Source of the DNA: Fontivita pretiosa | GTDB taxonomy: Bacteria > Planctomycetota > Phycisphaerae > Tepidisphaerales > Tepidisphaeraceae | DNA: 64,000 bases | Direction: 5' to 3' | Assembly (NCBI RefSeq): GCF_050410795.1 | Contig: NZ_CP191258.1 | Coordinates: 3,162,001 to 3,226,000 of the forward strand | In this document: positions 53,384 through 61,222 of the stretch, in pieces | Layout of the letters: the number at the start of each line of letters is the position of its first letter | How positions within the stretch are numbered: position 1 is the first letter of the stretch | Notes under the pieces: generated by a model | The model's database searches: none | What the model saw: the letters and a program-made list of their open reading frames with translations, nothing else | What the model was told of the DNA's origin: nothing | Position numbers and translations under genes: made by a program

Positions 53384-54184
53384 ATGCAAAACCAGCCGGG
53401 CAAGTGCATGTTGGCGATGGTGACGCTGGCGGCGGCCGGCTCGATCGCCTCGGCGGACGTGCTGTTCGACAACCGGGGGTTGGGCATCGACTCACCGGAC
53501 ATCTTTTCAAGCGATATCCGCGCCTGGGTTCTGGAGGATGGTCGTTTCCCCACGTCCGCGGCCCATCAAATCACCGCCATCAACATCGGTTATCACAACA
53601 CCGACCCGGCGCAGCGGCCGCTGGCCGCCGATGTGCTCGTGCGCTTCTGGGATACCGTCAACTACGACGTGATTCCTGTGACGTCAGCGGTTCACAGCGG
53701 GCCGATTGGCCCGGAGTATCGCTTCAGCATCGTTGCGCAGCCCGGCGCCAATGAAACGGGATTGCTGTTGTTGCCGGGCGGAGGTGTGTTGCTCGCCGAC
53801 AACGACTGGGGCGTGATGATCGATTTCGTCTTGCCCGGCACGAGCACGCCGCTGGCCGGGATCAATCATCTGTTCCGCGATGTGCCGGTGACGCTCGGAA
53901 GCAGCGACGCGCTGTTCGGATGCGATGAGGACGGCAACGGGATCGTTTCAGGCACCGAGCTGTTCACCTGGGAGGGAGGCGGATTTCCGGCGGGGAACAT
54001 GTACCTGCAGATCCACGGAACAGCGATTCCGGAGGCAAGCGCGGCCATTGGGGTCGCTGTGGCGGGAATTGGATTGGCGGGCCGGCGGCCGGGCAGGCGA
54101 CGGGTCTGCTCAGGTCCCCCGCAGGAATCATGGCTCCGATCAGACGGAAAAGTCTTCGCAGACGGAAAAATCTTCGCAGATTGA
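53384..54184 (+). CDS. PEP-CTERM-like secreted protein
   Basis: A 266-residue protein starting at an ATG 9 nt after AAGAGGAG. The signal peptide is CMLAMVTLAAAGSIASA. The mature domain is strand-rich (NIGYHNTDPAQRPLAADVLV, NDWGVMIDFVLPGTSTPLAG). The C-terminus carries TAIPEASAAIGVAVAGIGLA and basic residues, a variant PEP-CTERM sorting signal (PEA in place of PEP). About 20 extra residues follow (VCSGPPQESWLRSDGKVF), made partly of an 18-nt tandem repeat. Function is unknown. Confidence 0.8.
   Translation: MQNQPGKCMLAMVTLAAAGSIASADVLFDNRGLGIDSPDIFSSDIRAWVLEDGRFPTSAAHQITAINIGYHNTDPAQRPLAADVLVRFWDTVNYDVIPVTSAVHSGPIGPEYRFSIVAQPGANETGLLLLPGGGVLLADNDWGVMIDFVLPGTSTPLAGINHLFRDVPVTLGSSDALFGCDEDGNGIVSGTELFTWEGGGFPAGNMYLQIHGTAIPEASAAIGVAVAGIGLAGRRPGRRRVCSGPPQESWLRSDGKVFADGKIFAD
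54141..54176 (+). repeat. 18-nt tandem duplication in the coding tail
   Basis: CAGACGGAAAAGTCTTCG and then CAGACGGAAAAATCTTCG, differing at one base. They encode the repeated end SDGKVFADGKIFAD beyond the sorting signal. Confidence 0.75.
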
Positions 54185-54212
54185 CAGGCGTGATGGAGGA
54201 GGGCAGATGCAG

Positions 54213-54245
54213 CGGGCCGGCACCACGCCGGCCCGTCGTCTTTTG
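54213..54245 (+). terminator. Terminator after the PEP-CTERM gene
   Basis: A 9-bp GC stem (54213-54221 CGGGCCGGC with 54227-54235) with an ACCAC loop is followed by TCGTCTTTTGG. It lies 28 nt after the 54184 stop. The rest of the gap to 54543 holds no gene; GGGGAG just precedes the next start. Confidence 0.75.
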
Positions 54246-54543
54246 GCAGTTGCACCGCTTCGGCGACCGTCTGAAGTTGACCCGGTTGAAGCTGAATGGA
54301 GCATCTGAGTCTGGCAACAATTTCGCGTTTGTGCCGGATTCTGCTTGCGGAATGCACGGCGGCGGGTAACATGGCAGCCGTTTCGCCGCCGCGGATGATG
54401 GGGCGATGCGCCTGCCTGCGCGGTTTGCGCATTGAGGGTTCCTCATCAGCCGATTCTGGAACGGGCGACCCGCGCGTCTTGTGTGTGAGAAAATGCGGCG
54501 CGCGCCATCACATTAATCGCGTCTGGTACGCGAGGGGAGATAT

Positions 54544-55344
54544 ATGCTGCCACGTCTCTTCGGCTGCGGCGTTGTCGCTGTCGCTGCTGTCTCGGTTCTG
54601 GTTCCCTCCAGCTCTCGTGCGTCGGAAAACGTCGATCTGCTGGGTGGTGACCTGAGGATCAAGCACCTGTTTCCCGCCGGCACGGGCGTGGATGTCTCGG
54701 ATTTGGTGACCCCCGGTTCGATCTACTCGAACTTCGGGACCTTCAGCGGGTCGGTGCTGCCCAACGGCGGCGCCAGCGGCGGGATCACCCGGCTGATCGC
54801 CGACGACATAGTCCCGGTCAGCGGCGGCTTGATCCAGGAGTTCTCCTTCACCGTGGGCAACCTGGGTGACACCGACGTGGCGGCGCGCCCGCGGGTGCGC
54901 TTCTGGTTCGATAACGCCGGCGTCCCGGGCAACTACTACGTGGATGGCGCCACTCCCATCGGAATCACGTTCAACCCAATCACCTTCGGGGCCGGCAGCC
55001 TGGGGATCTACACGGCGGACGTCAGCGCCATCGCCTTTAACCTGCCCAATGCCAAGTTCTGGGTCGGTCTGACGTTCGATAACGTCGGCACGCCCTCCAG
55101 CGATCTGGACTTGGAGAATCTGGGACAACTGCTGTTCAACCCGCCGGAACTCGGCTCCAGCGGCGACACGATGTTCATCACGTCGGCGTCGGGGTCGTTC
55201 TTCAACGTGAGCAACCCGGCGGGCTCAACATTCAACCTGGGTGGCAACCCGGTGGCCAACACCGGCTGGGAATTCGTGGTTCCCGAGCCTGGGGCATTGT
55301 CGCTGCTGGCGCTGGGCGCGCTGGGCTTCATTCGCCGGCGCTGA
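54544..55344 (+). CDS. PEP-CTERM secreted protein
   Basis: A 266-residue protein with a signal peptide (CGVVAVAAVSVLVPSSSRAS). The middle is a single strand-rich domain (RVRFWFDNAGVPGNYYVDGA, SAIAFNLPNAKFWVGLTFDN). The C-terminus, FVVPEPGALSLLALGALGFI followed by RRR, is a textbook PEP-CTERM signal, cut by exosortase. Function is unknown. It is close in style to the preceding protein at 53384 and is probably a paralogue of that class. GGGGAG sits 6 nt before the ATG. Confidence 0.88.
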   Translation: MLPRLFGCGVVAVAAVSVLVPSSSRASENVDLLGGDLRIKHLFPAGTGVDVSDLVTPGSIYSNFGTFSGSVLPNGGASGGITRLIADDIVPVSGGLIQEFSFTVGNLGDTDVAARPRVRFWFDNAGVPGNYYVDGATPIGITFNPITFGAGSLGIYTADVSAIAFNLPNAKFWVGLTFDNVGTPSSDLDLENLGQLLFNPPELGSSGDTMFITSASGSFFNVSNPAGSTFNLGGNPVANTGWEFVVPEPGALSLLALGALGFIRRR

Positions 55345-55485
55345 TTTAGGCCGTCGGCCCACGGCGCGCCACAGTTGCGTGCACGTGGCGGCTCATGCAC
55401 AGACGGTGCTCAAACCGTCTGCGCACCAGCAAATCAGCCGATGCATCAGCGGCTGTCTGAATCGTGGATTAACCGAACTCTCGCC

Positions 55486-55516
55486 AAGGCCCTGCTGTGA
55501 CGGCAGGGCCTTTCTT
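55486..55516 (+). terminator. Terminator before the glycogen synthase
   Basis: A 10-bp perfect stem (55486-55495 AAGGCCCTGC with 55503-55512) and a 7-nt loop are followed by TCTTTG. It ends the 54544-55344 transcript and supports a glycogen synthase start after this point. Confidence 0.75.
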
Positions 55517-55628
55517 TGCGCGCGAACGATCGCAGGCTTGGCAGATTTGCGAAGGGAGTCGCGGCATTCGGCGGCGCGGAGTGCATCAGATTTTGCCTCG
55601 CCCGCAACAGGCAGTGGATAATGCCCGC

Positions 55629-57647
55629 ATGGCCAGCTCACAGTGGCAATCTCCCGAACGACCCGCGGCGCACGATCAGGCTGTATCGCAGTCATCAACA
55701 GGCGCGTCGGCTTCAGGCTCCGCCACGACGAACGCATCAGCTCAGTCCGAATCGTCGGCAAGCGGCCCTGCGGCGATCAACCTCTACCCGCAACCACTGT
55801 CGCCATCGCCCGATGAGTCGTCTTCCCAGCCCGAGCCTGTGTTGCTGTTCGAGGTCGCCTGGGAAGTCTGCTGGCAACTGGGTGGAATCTACACCGTTCT
55901 GCGCACCAAGGCGGCGGCGATGCTGGATCGCTGGGGCGATCGCTACTGCCTGATCGGTCCGTACAACCCCCAGACGGCGGCGGTGGAGTTCGAGGAGCTG
56001 CCCACCGAAGGCCTGATTCGTGACACGCTGGATCGGCTGCGGAGCGCGGGCGTGCCTTGTCACCACGGGCGATGGCTGATCAGCGGCCGCCCACGCGTGA
56101 TCCTGCTGGATTACCGGGCGCGCTTCGGCTCCCTGGACGTGGACAAGTACCTGCTGTGGAAGGATCACGGCATCGACACCCTGGGCTGCGATGCGGAGGT
56201 CAACGAGGTGGTGGCCTTCGGATACGTGGTGGCCGAGTTCTTCCGCGAGTTGTGCGATCTGCTGCGGGGACGACGGGCGGTTCTGGCGCACTTCCACGAG
56301 TGGATGGGCGGGGTGGCCGTGCCGCGAATCGCCCACATGCAACTGCCCGTCGCCACCGTCTTCACCACCCATGCCACCCTGCTGGGCCGCTACCTGGCCA
56401 GCGACAACCCGTACTTCTACCAGCACCTGCCCTTCATCAACGCCGATCAGGAAGCGGTCAAGTACAACATCCTCTCCAAGCACCAGATCGAAAAGACCGC
56501 CGCCCACGCCTGTACCGTCTTCACCACCGTCAGTGAAGTGACCGCCTTCGAGGCCGAGAAATTGCTGGGTCGAAAGCCCGATGCGATCCTGCCCAACGGG
56601 CTGAACATCCAGCGATTCGCGGCGCTGCACGAGTTCCAGAATCTGCACCGGCAATACAAGGAGAAGATTCATGAGTTTGTGATGGGGCACTTTTTCCCGG
56701 CGTACGCGTTTGACCTGGAACACACCCTGTACGTGTTCACCTCCGGGCGGTACGAGTACCGCAACAAGGGGCTGGACATGTTCATTGAGGCGATGTACCG
56801 GCTGAACCAGGTGTTGCGCGGCGTGCCGGATCGTCCGACCATCGTCTCGTTCATCATCACCCGCGCCCCCACGCGAAACATCAACGTCGGGGTGCTTCAG
56901 AGCCAGGCGATGTTCGACGAGCTCCGCGCCACCTGTGCCGACATCGAGCATGAGATGGGCCGGCGACTGTTTCTGGCGGCGACCACCGGACGCCTGCCGG
57001 GCATGAATGAGCTGCTTGCCGACGACGCGGTGGTGCGATTGAAGCGAGCGATGCACGTATGGCGATCCGGACGCCAGCCCAGCATCGTCACTCACGACCT
57101 GGTCGATGACGCCAATGACGCGGTGCTGAAACATCTGCGCTGGCGGCAGTTGTTCAACGCGGCCGACGATCCGGTCAAAGTCGTGTTCCATCCCGAGTTT
57201 CTCACCGCCACCAGCCCGCTGATCAGCCTGGACTACAACGATTTCGTTCGCGGCTGCCACCTGGGGATATTTCCCAGCTACTACGAGCCGTGGGGATACA
57301 CACCGATGGAGTCGATCGCGCGCGGCGTGCCGGCGGTGACGACGGATCTGAGTGGTTTCGGGGCGTATGTGCAGCGGCACATCGAAGATGCCCGCAGCCA
57401 GGGCATCATGGTGCTCAACCGCCGCAATCGCAGCTTCGACGACGCCGTCGGCGATCTGGTTCAATACCTGCTGGAGTTCATCCAGCTCAATCGCCGGCAG
57501 CGCATCGAGCTGCGCAACCGCACCGAGCGGCTGGGCGAGCTGTTCGACTGGTCGGTGCTCGTCAGCCACTATCACGAGGCGCATGATCTGGCGCTGGAGC
57601 GTCGCGGCGGGCTCAGGCCCGGCACGTTTGAGCTGCGAATCGTGTAG
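55629..57647 (+). CDS. GT3-type glycogen synthase
   Basis: About 672 residues. The family-3 (eukaryote-like) glycogen synthase is recognised by LLFEVAWEVCWQLGGIYTVL, FHEWMGGVAVPRIA, VATVFTTHATLLGRYLASDN and AHACTVFTTVSEVTAFEAEK, then GRKPDAILPNGLN and YEYRNKGLDMFIEAMYRLN. The C-terminal catalytic region includes YYEPWGYTPMESIARGVPAV. It transfers glucose from UDP-glucose to glycogen. Residues 1-60 are a low-complexity Ser/Ala/Gln-rich extension. The ATG at 55629 is chosen; the frame is open back to 55497 across a terminator-like hairpin, which is rejected. Confidence 0.93.
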   Translation: MASSQWQSPERPAAHDQAVSQSSTGASASGSATTNASAQSESSASGPAAINLYPQPLSPSPDESSSQPEPVLLFEVAWEVCWQLGGIYTVLRTKAAAMLDRWGDRYCLIGPYNPQTAAVEFEELPTEGLIRDTLDRLRSAGVPCHHGRWLISGRPRVILLDYRARFGSLDVDKYLLWKDHGIDTLGCDAEVNEVVAFGYVVAEFFRELCDLLRGRRAVLAHFHEWMGGVAVPRIAHMQLPVATVFTTHATLLGRYLASDNPYFYQHLPFINADQEAVKYNILSKHQIEKTAAHACTVFTTVSEVTAFEAEKLLGRKPDAILPNGLNIQRFAALHEFQNLHRQYKEKIHEFVMGHFFPAYAFDLEHTLYVFTSGRYEYRNKGLDMFIEAMYRLNQVLRGVPDRPTIVSFIITRAPTRNINVGVLQSQAMFDELRATCADIEHEMGRRLFLAATTGRLPGMNELLADDAVVRLKRAMHVWRSGRQPSIVTHDLVDDANDAVLKHLRWRQLFNAADDPVKVVFHPEFLTATSPLISLDYNDFVRGCHLGIFPSYYEPWGYTPMESIARGVPAVTTDLSGFGAYVQRHIEDARSQGIMVLNRRNRSFDDAVGDLVQYLLEFIQLNRRQRIELRNRTERLGELFDWSVLVSHYHEAHDLALERRGGLRPGTFELRIV

Positions 57648-57831
57648 AGCAGCGGCGAATGGTGTAAACCTGCAATCGGATATCTTCTTTTCACGGCGGA
57701 GCTTAGGTGATTGCGGCAACTCAGATCCACCGCCGTTTTACTCCGGAGCTAACCGTGAGCAACAGGATCTGTCTGATACGGTGGGCCAAGCCGATGTGCT
57801 GCCGCAGCGTGCGGTGAAAGGAGTGAGTCTT

Positions 57832-58218
57832 ATGCGTAAACACGCTTTGCTCGCCGCTGTCGTGCTGATCGCGTTGTTGCCCGCCGGCGCGGCGTGGGCG
57901 GGCGGCAGACACTACGACCGCGGCGACCGCTATCGCGACTGGGGGCATTCCCGCAGCTTCTTCGGATTCTCCATCGGGGTCGGATCGGACCACTGGCGAT
58001 CGGGCTTCAGCTATCGCCATTACGACGGGCCTTCTTACTACCGATTCCGCTATGTCTATCGCGACTACGACTATTGCCCGCCTCCGGTCATCTATTACCG
58101 CCCGGTCTATACTCCCCCGCCGGTGATCGTGTATCCGGCTCCGCGGTATTACTACTACGACTACTGCCCGCCGAGCAGCTACTACTACTCGGAGACCCGG
58201 TTCTACTACGGCAGGTGA
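57832..58218 (+). CDS. Secreted Tyr/Pro-rich small protein
   Basis: A 128-residue protein with a signal peptide (MRKHALLAAVVLIALLPAGA). The ATG has AAAGGAG 8 nt upstream. The mature part is dominated by Tyr, Arg and Pro (YYRFRYVYRDYDYCPPPVIY, APRYYYYDYCPPSSYYYS). No domain is recognised. It may bind the surface or metals, or form a matrix. It follows the glycogen synthase by 184 bp but has its own ribosome-binding site. Confidence 0.82.
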   Translation: MRKHALLAAVVLIALLPAGAAWAGGRHYDRGDRYRDWGHSRSFFGFSIGVGSDHWRSGFSYRHYDGPSYYRFRYVYRDYDYCPPPVIYYRPVYTPPPVIVYPAPRYYYYDYCPPSSYYYSETRFYYGR

Positions 58219-58368
58219 GCGCGGCGGCGCCTCAGGCGCATTTGATCGATCAATCAGGCAATCGGGCGCCGCCGGTCCGCGCGCACGCAAATCAATCGAC
58301 AAATCCGGGGGACGCGCCTGCGGGGGTTGTTTTGCCTTCCCCGTGGAAAATCGGTATCTTTTTCCGCG

Positions 58369-59016
58369 ATGCGCTGCCCGTATTGTCATGCGGACAAGGA
58401 GCACCTGAAGGTGATCGACTCGCGCACCTGCGACGGCGGGCGGTCGATCCGCCGGCGGCGACAATGCCTCAACTGCTCCAAACGCTTCACCACCTACGAG
58501 CGGATCGAAGAACACGTGAGGCTGACGGTCGTGAAGCGCGATGGCCGGCGGGTTCCCTGGGATCGCAACAAGATCATCACGGGGCTGGCGCGGGCGTGCT
58601 TCAAACGACCCGTGCCCGAGAGCGAGCTGGCGCGCATCGCCGACGAGGTCGAGGACGAGGTGTTCAGGAGCCACGACCGAGAGGTCTCCACGACGGTGAT
58701 CGGGAGCCTGGTGGCCGACAAGCTCCGCCGCGTTGATCAGGTGGCCTACGTGCGTTTTGCCAGCGTGTATCGGCAGTTCAAGACGCTGGAGGAGCTGGTG
58801 GAGGAAGCGCGGGCGGTTCTGGACGCCAAGCGGTTTGAGGATCCTTCGCAGGGGCGGCTGTTCATTGAGCCTGAGGCGGCGGTGAACGGCCCGGCCCGTG
58901 ACAACGAATCGCCCGCGCCGGCGCCTCAGGGCAAACTTGGACCCCGCGCGCGACGTAAGGCTCGTGAGATCAAGCAGGTACAGCCGCAGGTGCAGGTGCC
59001 CTCCAACGCTGTATAG
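58369..59016 (+). CDS. nrdR: Ribonucleotide reductase transcriptional repressor NrdR
   Basis: About 215 residues. It starts MRCPYCHADKEHLKVIDSRT with a four-Cys zinc ribbon (CPYC and CLNC). RRRRQCLNCSKRFTTYERIE is the DNA-binding part. The ATP-cone follows (VVKRDGRRVPWDRNKIITGL, VADKLRRVDQVAYVRFASVY). NrdR represses ribonucleotide reductase genes by sensing ATP/dATP. Bacterial NrdR is usually about 150 residues; this one has an extra 60-residue Pro/Ala/Lys-rich tail. No nrd gene is in the window. The ATG at 58369 is the universal start. Confidence 0.95.
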   Translation: MRCPYCHADKEHLKVIDSRTCDGGRSIRRRRQCLNCSKRFTTYERIEEHVRLTVVKRDGRRVPWDRNKIITGLARACFKRPVPESELARIADEVEDEVFRSHDREVSTTVIGSLVADKLRRVDQVAYVRFASVYRQFKTLEELVEEARAVLDAKRFEDPSQGRLFIEPEAAVNGPARDNESPAPAPQGKLGPRARRKAREIKQVQPQVQVPSNAV

Positions 59017-59228
59017 CTTCAACGGCTCCGGGGGCAAGCGATTGGCCAAGGTTTTCCAGCCCATTTGCAGGACGATTCAGGTGTTGCAGGTTTTTTTGTC
59101 GTGTTGATCGAGGCCAGCTCACGGGTTGCAGACCCGTGCCGCCAGCGATGCGACCTGCCGCAGGCGGCGGTCAGATAACTCAAGCGCAGCGTCGGTAGCG
59201 TCCGATAATTCCCGGAGGTTCCGTGCCG

Positions 59229-61130
59229 ATGATCCGCAACCAGCGTGTCGATTGGATGGATTGTCGCCCGCGATGGCGGCGCGTGCTGATCATCCTGTGC
59301 GCGTGCCTGATCGTGCCGATCGGGTTGGGCTGCGGTGGCAAGAAAAAGAAGGTCGATCCGGCAGGAAAGCTCACGTCGCGGTATCAGTCCCTGCCGCCCA
59401 AGCAGGTGCCGGCCTTTTTGAAGGATTCGATCATCGAGCGCTGCGATCTGTCGAACATCGAGCCATTCCCTGTCAGCGGCTTCGGGCTGGTGGCCAATTT
59501 GCACGACACCGGCGACTGCTTCGCGGGAACCGCGGTGCGCGAGTACATCCGCACGCTGGCGGTCAAGCACGGCTTTGGGAGCAAGGTGCGAGGTCTGGAC
59601 AATATCCAGCCGGAGGACATCCTGCGTGATCCTTCGTTCGCGATCGTACGGGTGGATGCGCTGATTCCTCCGGGGGCGCGCAAGTATCAGCGGCTGGATG
59701 TGCTGGTCTCGGCACTGGAGGGCAACAACACCACCAGCCTGGCGCACGGGGATCTGTATCGCACCGACCTGAAAGTCAACGGCGCCAACATGCAGGCGCC
59801 CGGGTATGCCATCGATGTGTGGGCCACGGCCGAAGGATCGATCTTCGTCAATCCGGCCTACGTCCTGAGCGGTCCGACCTCCGATCCGGAAGTTCGGCTG
59901 AGCCTGCGGAAGGGCACGATCCCCGACGGCGGCGTGTGCCTGATGGATCGGGCCCTGGTGCTGCGTCTTCGCCAGCCGCAGCTCAGCATGGCCCGCGCGA
60001 TCGAGTATCGCCTGGATCAGGCGTTCCAGGATTTGTCGGTGGCGGCGGCGAAGGATGAGGCGATCATCCTGCTGTACATGCCGGAAAAGTACGGCACCGA
60101 CTGGGCGCATTTCGCCGGGGTGGTCACCCACACCTTCCTCAATCCCACGCCGGATTTCGCCGTCGCCAAAGCCAAACAACTCGCCGAAGAAGCGGTCAAG
60201 CCGGATGCGCCGCTGCTGGATATCTCCTACTGCTGGGAGGCGCTGGGTCCGATGGCGGTTCCGTTCATCGCTCCGCTGATGACGCACGAAAAGCCGGAGG
60301 TGGCGTATGCGGCGGCGCGGGCGGCGGCGTGCGTCGGCGATCTGGCGGCGCAAACCGTCCTGATGGAAATCGCCAAACGAAACGATCACCCCTTCCAGAT
60401 CGAGGCGGTGCAGACCCTAGGCAAGCTGCCCAGTTCGCCGGTCATCAATCAGATGCTGCGGACCCTGCTGGATGCGCGACAGACGCTGGTGCGGCTGGAG
60501 GCGTACCGCGCCCTGGCCAGCCACGGCGACTCCTCCATCCTCTCGCGCCCGGTGAACAACAAGTTCATGCTCGACATCGTCTCCTCCCAGGGGCCGCCCA
60601 TCCTGTACGCCTCACGCAGCGGAATGCCACGCATCGCGGTGATCGGCAACAGACCCGCGGTGGCCATGCCCGCTTTCTTTACCGCGATGGACCATCGGTT
60701 CAGCATGGCCTCGGCCACGGATCGGCAGTTGCTCAACCTGTTCTACCGGGGTCCGAAGCTGCGTTCGCCGATTTCGGTGATCTCCTCGCCGGATCTGGTG
60801 GAGCTGATCGAGCGGCTGGGCGGAAACGGCGCGCCGGGCGAGCAGCGACTTGATTTTGATTACTGCGTGGTGGTCGCGTTGCTCCAGGCGATGGCCGAGC
60901 AGAAGCAGTTGGTGGCGGTGTATCAGGGGCAGCGTGTGCCGATGACATTCGTGCTTCAGGAATCGCCGGGGCTGGAGCGTCTGCTGGAACAGGCGCCGCC
61001 GATTCCCGAGTCGTCGCCGACGACGGCGCAGGCGCCGCCGACGGTCGGCGCCGCAGGGCTGATCGGTCCGTCCGGGCAGGCGGTGCCGGCGGCTTCACCC
61101 GCGGTGGAAACCGCGCGGCAGGCGCAGTAA
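59229..61130 (+). CDS. FlgI-like / HEAT-repeat lipoprotein
   Basis: About 633 residues. A lipoprotein signal (VLIILCACLIVPIGLGCGGK) has its lipobox Cys. The next part (PFPVSGFGLVANLHDTGDCF, RYQSLPPKQVPAFLKDSI) resembles the flagellar P-ring protein FlgI (GxGLVVGLxGTGD). From about residue 340, HEAT-like helical repeats follow (AALGPMAVPFIAPLMTHEKP-type), with EVAYAAARAAACVGDLAAQ and FQIEAVQTLGKLPSSPVI. No other flagellar gene is near. It may be a P-ring relative used in another envelope structure. GGAGG lies 10 nt before the ATG at 59229. Confidence 0.75.
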   Translation: MIRNQRVDWMDCRPRWRRVLIILCACLIVPIGLGCGGKKKKVDPAGKLTSRYQSLPPKQVPAFLKDSIIERCDLSNIEPFPVSGFGLVANLHDTGDCFAGTAVREYIRTLAVKHGFGSKVRGLDNIQPEDILRDPSFAIVRVDALIPPGARKYQRLDVLVSALEGNNTTSLAHGDLYRTDLKVNGANMQAPGYAIDVWATAEGSIFVNPAYVLSGPTSDPEVRLSLRKGTIPDGGVCLMDRALVLRLRQPQLSMARAIEYRLDQAFQDLSVAAAKDEAIILLYMPEKYGTDWAHFAGVVTHTFLNPTPDFAVAKAKQLAEEAVKPDAPLLDISYCWEALGPMAVPFIAPLMTHEKPEVAYAAARAAACVGDLAAQTVLMEIAKRNDHPFQIEAVQTLGKLPSSPVINQMLRTLLDARQTLVRLEAYRALASHGDSSILSRPVNNKFMLDIVSSQGPPILYASRSGMPRIAVIGNRPAVAMPAFFTAMDHRFSMASATDRQLLNLFYRGPKLRSPISVISSPDLVELIERLGGNGAPGEQRLDFDYCVVVALLQAMAEQKQLVAVYQGQRVPMTFVLQESPGLERLLEQAPPIPESSPTTAQAPPTVGAAGLIGPSGQAVPAASPAVETARQAQ

Positions 61131-61222
61131 GCTGTCGCGACCACAATTGCGGACGGTTCGCGCCGCCGTCGTCTTCAGGTTGCCGCACGAACCAGGGCGC
61201 GGGTCATGGAGGACCTTCACCG

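Noticed and set aside
55737..57719. 660-residue minus-strand ORF over the glycogen synthase
   Set aside because: Antisense shadow of a clearly recognised GT3 gene; no domain seen.
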